This document shows, in pieces, positions 1 to 11,095 of a stretch of 64,000 nt of DNA. Position 1 is the stretch's first letter. Each line of letters starts with the position of its first letter. The position numbers were made by a program, and so were the translations under genes. The notes under the pieces are model-generated. The model made no database searches. It was not told the DNA's origin and worked only from the letters and a program-made list of their open reading frames with translations. Source of the DNA: Atherix ibis (lineage: Eukaryota; Arthropoda; Insecta; Diptera; Athericidae); assembly GCA_958298945.1 (NCBI GenBank), contig OY282610.1, positions 68,321,088-68,385,087 of the forward strand. The letters run 5' to 3'.

Positions 1-127
1 AATTGTAATTTCTATTTATTAATTATTTATTTAGCATTATTACTATCAGCATAATATCATTATTATCATTATTTTTTAGTATAATTACTAATATTATTAG
101 TTGTATTTACTATTGTATTATTATTCT

Positions 128-132
<5 letters not shown>

Positions 133-182
<50 letters not shown>

Positions 183-183
183 T
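133..183. repeat. (TTA)n microsatellite
   Basis: An uninterrupted run of about 17 TTA trinucleotides lies in generally AT-rich DNA. It carries no coding potential. Confidence 0.9.
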
Positions 184-317
184 ATAAATAATTGTTGTAT
201 TAATTTTTGATTTATTTTTTTAAATAAAGGTTTGATTATGAATTTGAATTAAAAATAAAATTGTATTTGTTTTTCTCTCTTTCTCATTAAGTCTTAGAGT
301 ATTCACAAGAAATCTAT

Positions 318-600
318 TAAGTTAGTCGAAAAAGTTCGTGGCATTTTACGACAGATGGTGTTAAAAGTAAATAATCCGAATATAATCACTAGATTCACCT
401 TTGAAAGGTGACACTTTTAAAGCTTTGTGTAGTGGAAAAGTTATTCAAATTCAAAAATGGACCAGAATAAGGAGAAAATTCTCTCGTAGAGTTTAAGAAA
501 AGTTTGTGGTGTTTATGGCGAAGATGCTATATCGCGTTCATTCTGGAAATTTCGGAGTGAAAGTTGAGATTAAGCTCAATAGATGACCGTACTAGCGCAA
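318..600 (+). mobile_element. Tc1/mariner-like 5' fragment
   Basis: The stretch begins with a mariner-type end (GTCGAAAAAGTTCGTGGC). About 130 bases later comes a decayed reading frame starting MDQNKEKIL and continuing, with stops, through VCGVYGEDAISRSFWKFRSE. This matches the usual N-terminal helix-turn-helix layout of mariner transposases (a VYGxDxIS-type turn, then a W/F-rich helix). The catalytic part is absent, so this is a 5' piece only. Its right end is not resolved. Confidence 0.5.
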
Positions 601-950
601 TCATTGTTTTTCGATACGTACCAATTGACTGATCTCTTCTGCTCCTTGTAAACTCTACAGTTGAGTGCTCAGGTCATTTTTATAAAAGGTGAGGAGAAAA
701 GTCACAGTAAGTTAACTGAGATCATACAAACTATTATTGAATTATAATAAAATAAGGACACTTCCGTTTTGGTCATTCAGAAATCCAGATTGATCAATGT
801 AAGGAATTTCATTTTTACAATTTCCAGTTGTTGTTTTTCATAAATATATATTATTTTAAACAATTACTACCAAATAGTAGTCGATAGACAATAAAATGAT
901 GATATTTTGAAAAGTTATTTCCACTTCTTATGTCAGCATTCTTACCCAGA

Positions 951-1385
951 CTTAGATTATAGAAGAACTAGGTAGGCATCTACACAAAAATTTTGTCCAA
1001 AAATGACCTTTCACGATAACACTTCGTATTATAAAATAGAAACTTCCTATTTGCTGTCGTGAAGAATGAAACTATTTATGCAAATGTATTAATTTATACT
1101 TCTTCGTAAATTATTTAAAATTTAATAAAACCGCACATAAACTTTCACTTCGCTATAAGTATACAAATGTCAACAAAAGTATGCAAGCATTCCGGTATGC
1201 TACCATTTCATGGAGAATGGCGTGTTTTAAAACTCGCCGAAAGTGTACAAAATTGAGGTGCTTGATATTTGATCGTTATTTACAAAATAAATAATAAACT
1301 TAAAATCCAATTATATTTAATCGTGCTTAAATTATATTTACGAAAATCTGACGTTCGGGTCTATTCAGATATTCTTACATCTAAG
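951..1385. mobile_element. P-like non-autonomous TIR element, copy 1
   Basis: A 435-bp element with imperfect terminal inverted repeats starting CTTAGATTATAGAA on the left and CTTAGATGTAAGAA on the reversed right end. The flanks are TACCCAGA (943-950) and GACCCAGA (1386-1393), a 7/8 match that fits an 8-bp target duplication. The interior (about 1060-1285) is the inverse of sequence inside copy 3 near 37.26-37.6 kb, including the blocks ATGGAGAATGGCGT and AAGTATGCAAGCATT. It has no transposase of its own. The longer relative at 15757-17090 carries a THAP-like frame, hence the P-like label. Confidence 0.7.
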
Positions 1386-1688
1386 GACCCAGAAAACCCT
1401 TTTGACGTTTATTATGCCTTCGCCATCTGGTTATTGTCTGTGGACATGTTCTTGTTCGGCTAATTTTTAAACTAAATTGGTAAAGAGTAAATTTAACTAA
1501 CAATATATTATTTTTGATCTGTTTGATTTTTTTAAAAATGTTAATTCATAAAGTTTTAAGTGTTGTTTGTTGTAACGAAAGTGTTCTTTATTATTGTTTA
1601 TTTAATACGATTTTTTTTGGTATTTTGTTAGTAGTTAATTGGAAAAAAAATTATTCCAAAAGAATAGAAAATTTCTAAAGTTTATATT

Positions 1689-1788
1689 AAAACTTTTAAA
1701 TAAAAATTCTTTCAGATGTTAAATATTCTTTAATCAATTAAACTTTTAAATAAAAATTCTTTCAGATGTTAAATATTCTTTAATCAAC
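1689..1788. repeat. Two-copy tandem duplication, 50-bp unit
   Basis: A 50-bp unit (AACTTTTAAATAAAAATTCT onward) occurs twice head to tail, at about 1689 and 1739, with almost no differences. The lack of divergence suggests a recent duplication. Confidence 0.85.
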
Positions 1789-1872
1789 AGCCAGCTGTGT
1801 TTCCGCTATACTTTCAATAAACCGATCATTTCGCAAAATGTATAGGCAATAGTGGCATTCTGTTGAACTACG

Positions 1873-1948
1873 TGTCATTCGGATCAATTATATATTTTCA
1901 AATAAATAATTGTCATTCGGATCAATTATATATTTTCAAATAAATAAT
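1873..1948. repeat. Two-copy tandem duplication, 38-bp unit
   Basis: The 38-bp unit starting TGTCATTCGGATCAATTATA occurs at 1873 and again at 1911 with near-perfect identity. It lies 85 bp after another recent tandem duplication. Confidence 0.85.
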
Positions 1949-2064
1949 CGTTGATGATGGCACTATAACACCATCCATTGATCGTAACCGACGATCAAAC
2001 CAACGTGTAAATACTGAAAAAACGGAAGCTAAATTGCTTCTAATGTCGTTAAATCGATCAATTT

Positions 2065-3259
2065 GTTCCTTATTCTACGCCTTCGTTTCATCATCTTTAT
2101 CAACGGCGCGACAACCGAGGGTCCGGTCTAGGTTTGCCGAATGAAAGAACTCTAGACTCGGAATTTCCAGCTTCCCACAGAAGACGAGCTGACGACAGAG
2201 TCTACCTCGCCTTCTGTGACCATAAACGGGGGCGCTGTAGACTTTCCGGTGAGAATATTCGTCATTCATACGGATTAAGTGTCTAGCCCACAGCAGACTA
2301 TTGAGCTTAATTTTATCCACAACTGTGCGGCCGCCCGCAGTAACGTTCAATAATCTCGTTGTTAAATGGTCTTCGGAATCGTCCCTCCTAATCTAGGACG
2401 GCAAAAATTCTTCAAAGGATCCTTTTATCGAACGCAGACAAGAGTTCGCAATGGTTTTTGCTGCGAACCCACGTTTCCGAAGAATACATGAGGACTAGCA
2501 AGTCAGTTCAGGAGTTTGGTCTGCGTCTGATAAATCAAAGAACTCCAGACTTCGTGACGCGGCTTTCTAGTTTGACCCACCCAGCATGTTTTTGGCGTCA
2601 TGGCTGACACCGTCGGTCAAGCGAAGCTATGACAATAAATGTCTTACACTGTAAACTTTCCGCACAAGATTTTCCTCATCTATACGAATTAAACGTCCAG
2701 CCTATCCCAGTCTATTGTCCTTCATTTTATCCACAACCGAGCGGTCGCGATAACATACAAAGATCTCGTCGTTTAATAAATAGACTCCGGAATTTTCCAT
2801 CGGAATAACCGTGCGCACATTTGATCCTTCATGTTGTTATCGGCTACGACACTTCACCCCCCAGAGAAAATAATTTAGCTCTTTCGAAGCTACATGAATA
2901 ATATCCTATCTGTATGCGACTAGTGCTAATTTATGTAGTTTGTTTTACCTTCATTTACATGCAGTCCAAGATTTTTTGCCGCCGGCTTAATTTTGATGAA
3001 GGCTTCTCGTCCAACTCTTGCTGATCGATACGTAATGTCGATGTTATCGGTGCATTCTAAAAAAGCTGAGCAGACTTATTGATGATGGACTGTATATGCT
3101 TATCCCTAAGTCACAGATAAAAATTTTCAACGCCAGGTTAAAGAGAACACATGAAAGTGCGTCATCCTGCCGGATACCAGTGTGCTTGTTAAATGACTGA
3201 AAGTGATTCGGCTGCTTTTAATCTTCCTCTCACACTAGTCATGGCCGGCCTAGTCAGTG
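2065..3259 (-). mobile_element. RTE-like retrotransposon relic, 3' half
   Basis: On the minus strand, broken frames recall the 'endonuclease-reverse transcriptase' type of insect non-LTR element. Around 3000-3060 they read DNIDITYRSARVGREAF, where the family has YADDIDIIGRT, and then GLHVNEGKTNYISTS, where the family has GLxVNExKTKYM. Near 2075-2350 a C-terminal block reads ARHLIRMNDEYSHRKVY followed by RRRGR, like the LGHVxRMxD...RRGRPR tail. The catalytic YADD is lost and many stops are present. The 5' half of the same element continues at 7071-7480; the two halves are split by the R1-clade insertion at 3260-7054. Confidence 0.7.
3244..3259. repeat. Target site duplication, left copy
   Basis: The 16-mer GCCGGCCTAGTCAGTG occurs here and, identically, at 7055-7070. 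The two copies flank the R1-clade element and lie in otherwise continuous RTE-like sequence, so they are read as the duplicated insertion site. Confidence 0.9.
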
Positions 3260-3813
3260 AGAAATTGTTATTTAACGTGACCTAGTTGTCCAAACCCCAA
3301 GACCACGAGTCGCCCACGGCTATAGGAATCGAGATACGCTCGATCAACGCACCACCATTACTGGCAGTTAACAGATAGAATCAGTTACAAGCTGACTCTC
3401 CACCTGCTGGTGGCGAGGACTATCTAAACCTCTACTGTCATAAGCAGTGACAGTGCCCGAGATAAGTGCAATGCATTGCTACATTTGCCAGTTACCTCAC
3501 ACCTGCGATCCGAAGACCGTACCCGCGACATGGGTATTAACCACAACCACCACGTTGCTGCCAAATGGCGCCTCACCTCGATCGGGCACAGTATATTCTA
3601 CTGTGGGGCTCCCGATCCCCGTGGTACCCATTTTTGTTTTAAGAGTACTTTGGTTTGTACTCCGCTCGTTAAAGCTACGGTAAGGAAGCTTGTAAATTCC
3701 TAGGCACCGCTAGGCCAGCTCAGGTACGCGGGTTCGCCAAAACCCGAAGGTACAACCGGAATCGACCTTGGTCTTTCACCCGGTTGTGGCCACCCTGCGT
3801 GTCATTCACGCAC

Positions 3814-5450
3814 TCATTCACGCATCATTCTCATTCTTCTTTCAAACAGTGCCACGGCAAAAGCATTCAAGCATTCATATCTCTCTTTCACACTCAACAC
3901 ACCACTCACATCCACACTATCACCATTCGCCACGATTCCACATGCACCTAAGTCACGCAAGTCCCCATATAGGCTACACTCTACAAGAAGGTGCTTAACA
4001 CTCTCCTCCTCCGCTCCACACGGACATCTAGCATCCGTAGCCAGACCACGCCTATACAGGAACCCATTCATACTGCCGTGCCCCGTAAGCAAATACCCAA
4101 GGGACAGACCAAACTCAAAACCACACGCAGACGCAAAGCACACATTCGGAATGAACATGTGCGTCCATCTGCCATTCACAGTCTCATCCCATCGTTGCTG
4201 CCATATCTCATGCATCTTGTTCAGAACCAGTATGCGCTGATGGCGCGGACTGAGATTCCGAACCTCATCATTCTCAACCGGACAACCTTGCAGTGGGATG
4301 CCCCGCCTCAGACGGTAGTGGATACTTCCACGCAGCACCTCCAGGTCCCATGGGATTTCTCCCATGAGAACCTGCATCGCTTCGGTCGACACAGTCCTAC
4401 AGACATTCAAGCATGCATACAATACCATACGCTGCACTGAGTTTATGGCCACCCTCGCATATTGGTGGCGCATAGTATCAGCCCACACGCAAGACGCATA
4501 CATCGCACACGGAAGAAACACACTTTTATACAGGACCCTCACCGCTCTGGACTTAAGGCCCCATTCCTTGCGAAGTACTCGCACCAGCATGCCAACCAAA
4601 CCGGCTACGCGCCCCCTTAGATGTTGCAAGTGAGGCCGAAAGTTCAGCCTCTCTCCAACCATTAATCCAAGGTACCTCACTTGTTGCACGTATCGGACCC
4701 CAACCGTCTCTAAGCGAATATTGGGCGGCCTACTGGCCGCCAAAAACCCCTTTAACAGCATACACACCGTTTTCCTTTCGGAAACTTTAACACCCATTCT
4801 TTCACCCCATTCTGAAACAAACTGCATATAGCGGGTTCCCGCAACCTCTACTGCAGACCTACTCCCGCCCTCAATCAAGAGCAGAAGATCATCCGCATAC
4901 GCAACCACAACACAACCGGTCTCCTCCAACCTTACCAAGAGACCATTCATCATCATGTTCCAGATGGCTGGGCCGGCCACAGATCCCTGTGGACAGCCAC
5001 GCACCATCTGGCGAACAATCCGACCACTATTCCCACATACCACCGCGTACCTTTCATGGAAGTAACTTCGCCACAGCGAAGCCTCCTCACATGAAACCTC
5101 CTCCAGTCGCTCCATAATGCGATCCCATCGCAGGCAGTTGAACGCACTCTTGAAGTCCACAAACACACCACATACATATTTACTTGCACTTTCATCCACA
5201 TACTGTCTAACACGCATCCAGGCATCCTCAGTCGATTTACCTTTCGTAAATCCATACTGAGAGCCGGACACATTGAAGTCTGCCAACTTCACATTCAATC
5301 GGTGTACCATCATACGCTCGAGGACCTTGCCGAATACTGGCAGTAAGCATATCGGCCTGTAGGAGGACGGGTCAGTCCTAATCCCGTCCGGAGACTTGGG
5401 AAGGATGACCACGTCTCCTACTTTCCATTCACGCGGAAACACCACTCTCC
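3814..5450 (-). pseudogene. R1-clade ORF2, reverse transcriptase part
   Basis: This frame continues ORF2 after a single-base frameshift near 5430-5460. It shows the RT blocks in order: VFPREWKVGDVVILPK, SSYRPICLLPVFGKVLE, QYGFTKGKSTEDA, VDFKSAFN, RGCPQGSVAGPAIWN and AYADDLLLL with both catalytic Asp. Near the C-terminus is a zinc-type motif CPCGAEEESVKHLLVEC (C-x-C-x7-H-x4-C), typical of R1/R2-group proteins. The wording GCPQGSVxGPxIWNxMM is characteristic of the R1 clade. Its role is target-primed reverse transcription. The frame has no start of its own; it is the 3' two thirds of ORF2. Confidence 0.88.
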
Positions 5451-6883
5451 AGGCATTCACCGTAAAGGCTACTCACATGTGCGGGAATAGTCCGCCAAAC
5501 ACTCCTCATCATCTGACCAGTCACACCATCTAATCCTGGGGCACTTCGCACTTTCGTGCTCCACACCGATCCATCAATTTCTTCCCATTCAAACGGCAGG
5601 GGGTATTTCCTGCTAACAGTCACTTCTTCTTGCCTTTCAATCCCAGGAAAGAAGTCACTCATCAATGCATTCACACTGTCCTCCCAATTACTCGTATACC
5701 CATTATTCACTCTGATGCTCGATATATCATTTCGAGCACCTTTGCGCATGCATAAACGATACACCGGACCCCATACATCCGCATTTCCAATTTCATTCAC
5801 ATACTTCTGCCAGTGCTTTTCCTTGGCAAGTCTAATACTTGTCACATACTCAGCTCTGGCCGCCCTGAAGGTCACACCTTCAGTGTGCGCATCTACACCA
5901 CGGCGTCTACATCGCTGGTAGATCCTACGCAACCTACCAACTTTTCTCTTTTCCAAGCCGAGCTCCCGGTTCCACCATGGAGTCGCTCTCCTACGCCCCT
6001 CTACTCTTTTATTCATGCACCTATCATTCACAACATTCACGCATCTGCTCAGCTCAACCACCTTTTCCTCCAATCGCATCGACTGAAATCTAGTAAACTC
6101 ACAGATCTCAGCCGCGACTTCCTCCCCGTAGACTATCCAGTCCACCCCACCGGTATGCCACCGTCTACCACGGGCAGAAACCTCGCAATGGTCATCCACT
6201 GGCGCAGTCACCACCAGTTCAATGAGGTTGTGATCGCTCACCCCCCACTCAGGCAATATTCTCCACTCATACTCGTAACAGTCAGCAGCACGATTGCACA
6301 GTGTGACATCAATGTCACTCTGCCCATTCGGTCCGCTGAAAGTATACCATTCACTCGGAACATTCAGTACATTCATACCACTGGCCATAATCCACTCTTC
6401 GAGTTGCCTGCCCCTCACACAACTCGGTTGATCAGTGTCTCCCCTCTTGCTATACCAGAGAGGAGAAACAGCATTCGCATCCATACCGATCAACACAGGC
6501 GAACGCCCACACTTAGCCAACACTGTGTCAAGATACCGCAGGTACGGCTCTATTTCAGAGCTAAACCTGCAATACACCGACACAGCATAAAGCTCTACCT
6601 CACCCTTCTTCACGTAAACACACACACCTAGCTCACTACAGCACTCATCAACTCTCACCACGTCCATGCCCACTCCACCGACAGAGACGGCCGAGTCAAT
6701 CTTACCCCCGACCCCGGCACTGGTGAACGTCCTGGCGGATCTTCCCAATCCGCACACCGACCCACCATAAGAATATGGCTCCTGGATCAGTGCTACATCC
6801 ACCCCATTCTCACACATATACACACTCAACTCATTCATAACCGCAGCAGACGCATTCGCATTCAGTTGGATGCACCTAATCAT
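5429..6883 (-). pseudogene. R1-clade ORF2, endonuclease plus start of RT
   Basis: The first ATG is at 6883 (MIRCIQLNAN). Residues 1-220 form an apurinic-type endonuclease: QLNAN, LIQEPY, GMDANAVSPLW with the catalytic Asp, SDIDVT, and the closing SDHN. These motifs make the target-site nick in non-LTR retrotransposition. After a basic linker (RRRATPWWNREL), the RT begins with SAPGLDGVTGQMM. The frame ends early at GECLESGVSA-stop, because one base is missing relative to the next frame; the RT continues at once in the -1 neighbour (5450 downward). Apart from this the key endonuclease residues look intact. Confidence 0.85.
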
Positions 6884-6884
6884 T

Positions 6885-7053
6885 TTAGGCGACAATCCTC
6901 ATTCGCTCCCTCTCACACAACCTGACATACACCGGGCAATCCTCCGACATGACGGAGTGCGTACCCGGAAGACCCCGCAGATGGCAGTTGCGGCAGCACT
7001 CTACGTTCGGGCATTCCCGAGCGAGATGGTCACCACTACCACACCTACTGCAG
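6885..7053 (-). pseudogene. R1-clade ORF1 (gag-like), C-terminal remnant
   Basis: Fifty-six codons plus a TAA stop remain at the truncated 5' end of the element. They contain two zinc knuckles: CSRCGSGDHLARECP (C-x2-C-x4-H-x4-C), then a second with C-x2-C-x9-H-x6-C spacing starting CRNCHLRG and ending EDC. Such knuckles close the ORF1 nucleic-acid-binding protein in R1-clade elements. The stop is followed after one base by the ATG of ORF2 (TAA-A-ATG), a compact arrangement that suggests termination-reinitiation coupling. The N-terminal part of ORF1 is missing. Confidence 0.85.
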
Positions 7054-7070
7054 AGCCGGCCTAGTCAGTG

Positions 7071-7480
7071 TAATTATTTTTTCTGGTGTGCTGAATTCCC
7101 TGGCTATGCTATCATAAACGATTTTAAGGTGATGAACCGATTCCATGGACAGCCGCAGAAAGACAAACTGATCTGCTGCTGATTTTCCTGGAGTGAAGTA
7201 TCTCTGGTATGAGCGGAGAATATCTTAATGATGGTACTCCGCAACGTCATATCTCTATAATTGCTACACTCTATAAAATCTCCTTTCTAGAGTATGGGAC
7301 AGATAATGCCAAGATTCTCTGTCTCATACTTGGACCATTAATTGATGAACCGTTTAGTGCAGTTTGCCGCCTCCGTACTTAAACAGTTCGTTGGCAAGCC
7401 CGTCGACACCGGGCGACTTGTGGTTCTTCAGTCAGCGGATCGCTTTTGTCGATTCCTCGTAGGCGCTCGATCATTTTAGG
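7071..7480 (-). mobile_element. RTE-like retrotransposon relic, 5' half
   Basis: Minus-strand pieces include LKNHKSPGVDGLANELFKYG (about 7372-7431), the classic start of the RT palm in 'endonuclease-reverse transcriptase' elements (LKNNKAxGxDGLPAELFKxGG). Next come decayed fingers and, near 7160-7200, a motif like PGKSxxDQ. The sequence runs directly into the 16-bp duplication at 7055-7070 and resumes at 3259, so the R1-clade element landed inside it. Confidence 0.7.
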
Positions 7481-7779
7481 CAATGAGTTCGAATAAAATG
7501 TTCATTGTGTATAAAAATTGTTTGTTTCGTGTTTAGGTGTTAAAAAGTTCGTCCGATTGGACTAATTTGAGATCAATATTTGTCTCAAAAAATTAGAGCA
7601 TTTCCCGAATGGTCTAATTGTAGCATAAACCTATTAAATTTTATTATGTAATAATAATAAAATAAAATTATTTAAGGAAATAAACGATTTTTTAAGGTAC
7701 AATGGACCAATTCTGAAAAATAAAAACAAAACCAATTTTAAATCTGTATTTTCTTAGAAGTTGTTTTGTTCTGAAATGT

Positions 7780-8150
7780 TGTGTAATTAATGCTACCCTT
7801 TTTCTTACAAATATTCCCAAAGGAAACCGTCAGGAGTGGTTAAATCCGGCGAACGTGGAGGCCATATGAAATCGCTCCTGCGCGAAATAATGCGTTCGCC
7901 AAAGATATCATTTAACAGTCCGTTGCAGTATGCGCTGTGGCTTCATTTATTGGAACCACAGGATTGGATGGTTTTCCATAGTTGGCCTTAAAAATTTTTC
8001 CAATACGCTCGGATATTGATGGAATGTGCGAAACCGTCTTCATTTTCAAAGAAATATGGGCCAAAGATTCTTTCGGACGATACACCACACCAAACAGTAT
8101 ACTTAAGGAGATGTAATCGTCACTGATGAACTGCTCTTGGGTTTTCCGTA
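7780..8150 (-). mobile_element. Tc1/mariner transposase relic
   Basis: On the minus strand, broken frames read TVWCGVSSERIFGPYFFEN (about 8040-8110), then ...ATAHTATDC and IISRRSDFIWPPRSPDLTTPDGF (about 7830-7890). This is the order found around the second and third catalytic Asp of Tc1/mariner transposases. The second Asp region is destroyed and stops are frequent. The N-terminal half is not recognisable. Confidence 0.65.
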
Positions 8151-8399
8151 GTTTGGCTTAAGTATTATACAGTGGCGCAACATAGTAATTTTTCTGAAAT
8201 ATTAAGGCCTTCCTAGTTTCCCAAGTGACGATGAGGTAAAAAATACTGGTGTACCGGAAGTAGTAAACAGTTTTGGTCAAATACATAAAGAATCAAAACG
8301 CGCGCCTGCTCATCCATCCCGACGCTTTTTCATAATAAAATTAAATTCCAGTTGTCAACTCAAAACACTAGGTCAATTTGTTCGCGGATCACTTCAACC

Positions 8400-9830
8400 T
8401 GTATTGGAGTGCGTTGAATTTTCTATGGGGCAGATCCATTTTCGCGCTCGTACTGTTGGAAGAGTACTTTGATATCTAAAAATCCGCTGGTCCAGATGGT
8501 ATAAACCCCATGGTTCTGAAGAGAGGTTCTTCCATACTGGCAAAACCTCTGTGTAAACTTTTTCATCTATTCTTTTCGTGTGGAGTTTTTTAAAAAGCCG
8601 CATTCGTTCAACCAATTTCCAAAAGGGCGAGTTCTCTTCACCCCGTCCAATTACCGATCGATCCATTGCACCAAGGTCATGCAAACAGTGATAAACTATC
8701 AGCTAACGAACTATCTTGAATCAAGGAAACTCATCAGTGACCGTTAATATGGTTTTCGTAGCAATAGCTTCACTGCCGATTTGGTGGCATATCGAGCCAA
8801 AAAGTGGAAACATACCCTCCATTTCTCTGGGGAGTGTAGGATTATTGCACTTGATTTCAAAAGCATTTGACAGAGTTTGGCATCATGCTCTTTTGTCGAA
8901 AATGCCTGCATGTGGTATCGACGATTGCCTCCGTAAATGAATTAGAAGCTACCTTTCGAACCGCGTTCAGTGAAAGTTGCTTTGGATTACTTCAGGTCTG
9001 TGGTATATCCAACTATTTTTCTTATTTTCACAAATGATATCTTATCTGTTTCTTCTAATCCAATCTACTATTTTTCTGATGGGAGTAACATACTATACGT
9101 ATCATTTGCTCATACTCGTTTCCTGATTCACGTCGTTGCTCTTGGCCATGCAAATGGAATGTTAACGTATATTAAACTCATTAAGTTCCGATGTAGACAG
9201 TACCCCGAGATGGGGTTCTCGAGGAACAAAGTGGAATTTAATACTTCAAAAACACAGCTGTCTACTATCTCTAAACCGAAACGGATATCTCCAATTATTA
9301 TCCATAAATTACACTTGCGTAGCTGAAACCGAGCAACTTTCAATTCTTTGTATGTCTGTTAATGACAATCTCCATTATAATGACCCTGTATTCTAAAATT
9401 ACAAGAAATTTGAAAATAAGTTAAGGTGTCCTGAAGCGATGCAAGAAATTGTTCACTCCATCTGACCTGGCGTGTATGGTATAATCGTACTAACCTCGAA
9501 TTTGCATGTATGGTCAGGCGTTTGTCATTGCGCTTTAATAGGAGACAAAAATAGTCTCCTATTAAAAAAAAAATGAAATTAATAGGAGACAAAAATAGTA
9601 CGGAGTGATCTGACTCACTGGAACACCAACGTAATATTTCCTGTCTTTCCTTAGTTTATAGTATTTTCCATAAACAGTGTTCCAGTGAAATGCTTAGCTG
9701 CATTCCGCCCCTACAATTATTTCATCGTAATATCCGTTAAGCCAAGAATGGACATCAGTTTACAATGCATCCTCTTTTCGGTCATACTGTAAGATATATA
9801 GGGTTTTCCAATAAGAGTGATATGATTTCT
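8400..9830 (+). mobile_element. Jockey-like reverse transcriptase relic
   Basis: Broken plus-strand frames give the RT blocks in order: KSAGPDGINPMVLKRCSS (8470-8530), KLFHLFFSCGVF (8560-8595), ISKAFDRVWHHALLSKM (8860-8910), PIYYFSDGSNILY where the family has a (F/Y)ADD box (9060-9100), and a C-terminal FxxxKRCKKLFTPSDLA-like block near 9430-9470. Several frameshifts and stops break it, and the second catalytic Asp has become Gly. Related fragments lie at 15190-15745 and 52740-53130, so the family has at least three relics here. Confidence 0.75.
9534..9600. repeat. Small hairpin plus direct repeat
   Basis: AATAGGAGAC, a 7-base spacer and GTCTCCTATT form a hairpin. The left side (TAATAGGAGACAAAAATAGT) is repeated directly about 43 bases further on, after a poly-A stretch. 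It lies inside the decayed jockey-like relic. Confidence 0.7.
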
Positions 9831-10388
9831 AAGTGACGTTTCGGCCATTTGTAATATATCATGATCCGTCATTTTTTTCTTCATTGTATTCAGTAATGTT
9901 TACAATTTCATCATGAAGAGATATACGCAAGAACAACGTTTACAAATTATTCAATTTTATTATCAAAATATTCGTTCTCCAATTGCAACTTTTCGTGCGC
10001 TCACTTGCATCGGATTGGTGCGGTAAATAAACAAAACTGTCGATTCTAGTGCGAAGAAAATCCACAAATTATTCATGCACACCCATTACATTCACCTAAA
10101 TTGACAGTTTGGTGGGGTTTTTGGTCTGGTGGAATCATCGGTCCGTACTCCTTTCGAAATGAAGCTGGTAACACCGTTACTGTCAATGGAGAGTAATTGT
10201 TGCCACACAGCACGTGCCGCAATAATAAAAAAAAAACCGAATTATTGCGAGAAAAGTTTGGAGATTCGATTATTTCAAGAAATTGTGACATTGAATGTCC
10301 TCCAAGAAGTTGTGATTTAACACCATTAGATTATTTCTTGTGGGGTTATTTGAAGTCATTCAAATAACCCCACAAGAAATAATCTAAT
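9799..10388 (+). mobile_element. Internally deleted Tc1/mariner (DD41D-like)
   Basis: A 5' end beginning TATAGGGTTTTCCAATAAGA leads to ATG at about 9913: MKRYTQEQRLQIIQFYYQ, a mariner N-terminus. After about 30 codons the frame jumps to the catalytic half: LTVWWGFWSGGIIGPYSFRNEAGNTVTVNGE (about 10098-10190), then CCHTARAAI, RNCDIECPPRSCDLTPLDYFLWGY. The middle is missing, so this is a deletion derivative. The wording and the long gap to the last Asp resemble the better preserved DD41D element at 28967-30244. It ends in a 30-bp fold-back (10325-10388). Confidence 0.7.
10325..10388. repeat. Perfect 30-bp inverted repeat, 4-base loop
   Basis: The arm at 10325-10354 (starting ATTAGATTATTTCTTGTGGG) is repeated in perfect inverse at 10359-10388 around the loop GTCA. 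The left arm is transposase coding sequence (LDYFLWGYLK). The right arm copies it backwards, as expected of a snap-back or template-switch event. Confidence 0.95.
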
Positions 10389-10869
10389 TTTTTTGAAGAA
10401 GACCGTGGACGGAAGCCTGCATCGGCTCTGTTTGGGCCATCCATGGTTAGCTGCGATCCTTGCTAATAACTTGCCTTTTCAACCAGCGATTCTCAGATGA
10501 TCGCCGAAGCTCAACCTGGTGTCTATCTGAACTGCCACGTATGAAAGCGATGGCTGCGAGATAAGTGAAAGTAATAGCGTCCTTTACTTTCTTGCTGCTC
10601 CCTAGTACTGCCTTGTTATTTCGGCTAGAACGGTCCAGTAGCACCGATTATAACCGGTACTGCATAATGTTAACTGCATCGTATTCAGCATTTTATTGGT
10701 GATACTTTGCAATTAGCATTCTGAAATACTTCGGAACTTTCAGATGGCGAATCATGTCCATAATACTTCTCTATCCACCCGAATTAGGCGCGTTCCTAAC
10801 TTCCATTTTAACGATGGCGCCCTATGCTTAGTACCTTTTTTCCATTAAAAACTGTCTTACCGATCATAT

Positions 10870-11095
10870 TAACCCTGTACACATGTCTCGGTATACAACT
10901 TACCGACCTTCGGGTGTCTCGGTATACAACTCAAAGTAGTTGAAAATTATTCATTCCAAAACTTTACCGAGCGTATCCAACAAACAAGTAGGGCTGTAGG
11001 AGAATGGGTTATCTGATGTTTCTTACCATTTAGTAGAAGGAGCACTGCCACCCTGACATTGACCATTTCTCACTGAGCCATAACCGTAACGCTAG
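10870..11095 (-). mobile_element. Non-LTR reverse transcriptase fragment
   Basis: On the minus strand, broken frames read LLLNG-stop-ETSDNPFSYSPTCLLDTLGKVLE followed by IIFNYFELY. This matches the RT finger block SYRPICLLDTLGKVLERIIxNR of jockey/R1-type elements. About 75 residues are recognisable. The neighbouring 10440-10860 is also less AT-rich and probably belongs to the same or a related relic, but I could not assign it. Confidence 0.55.

Larger units (their letters stand above)
3260..7054 (-). mobile_element. R1-clade non-LTR retrotransposon, 5'-truncated
   Basis: A 3795-bp insertion on the minus strand between two perfect copies of a 16-bp target duplication. In element order it holds the last 56 codons of ORF1 (gag-like, zinc knuckles), then ORF2 (AP endonuclease, reverse transcriptase, C-terminal zinc motif), then about 550 bp of 3' UTR ending ...CACGTTAAATAAC. 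It lacks the 5' end, as is usual after incomplete target-primed reverse transcription. The APE-type endonuclease and the RT motifs place it in the R1 clade, but the target is an RTE-like relic and not 28S rDNA. One frameshift in ORF2 makes it defective as it stands. High GC compared with its surroundings and long open frames suggest a fairly recent arrival. Confidence 0.9.

Noticed and set aside
3991..4440. Plus-strand frames (also 5813-6631) inside the R1-clade element
   Set aside because: They are antisense shadows of ORF2, whose minus-strand frame has full endonuclease and RT motifs.
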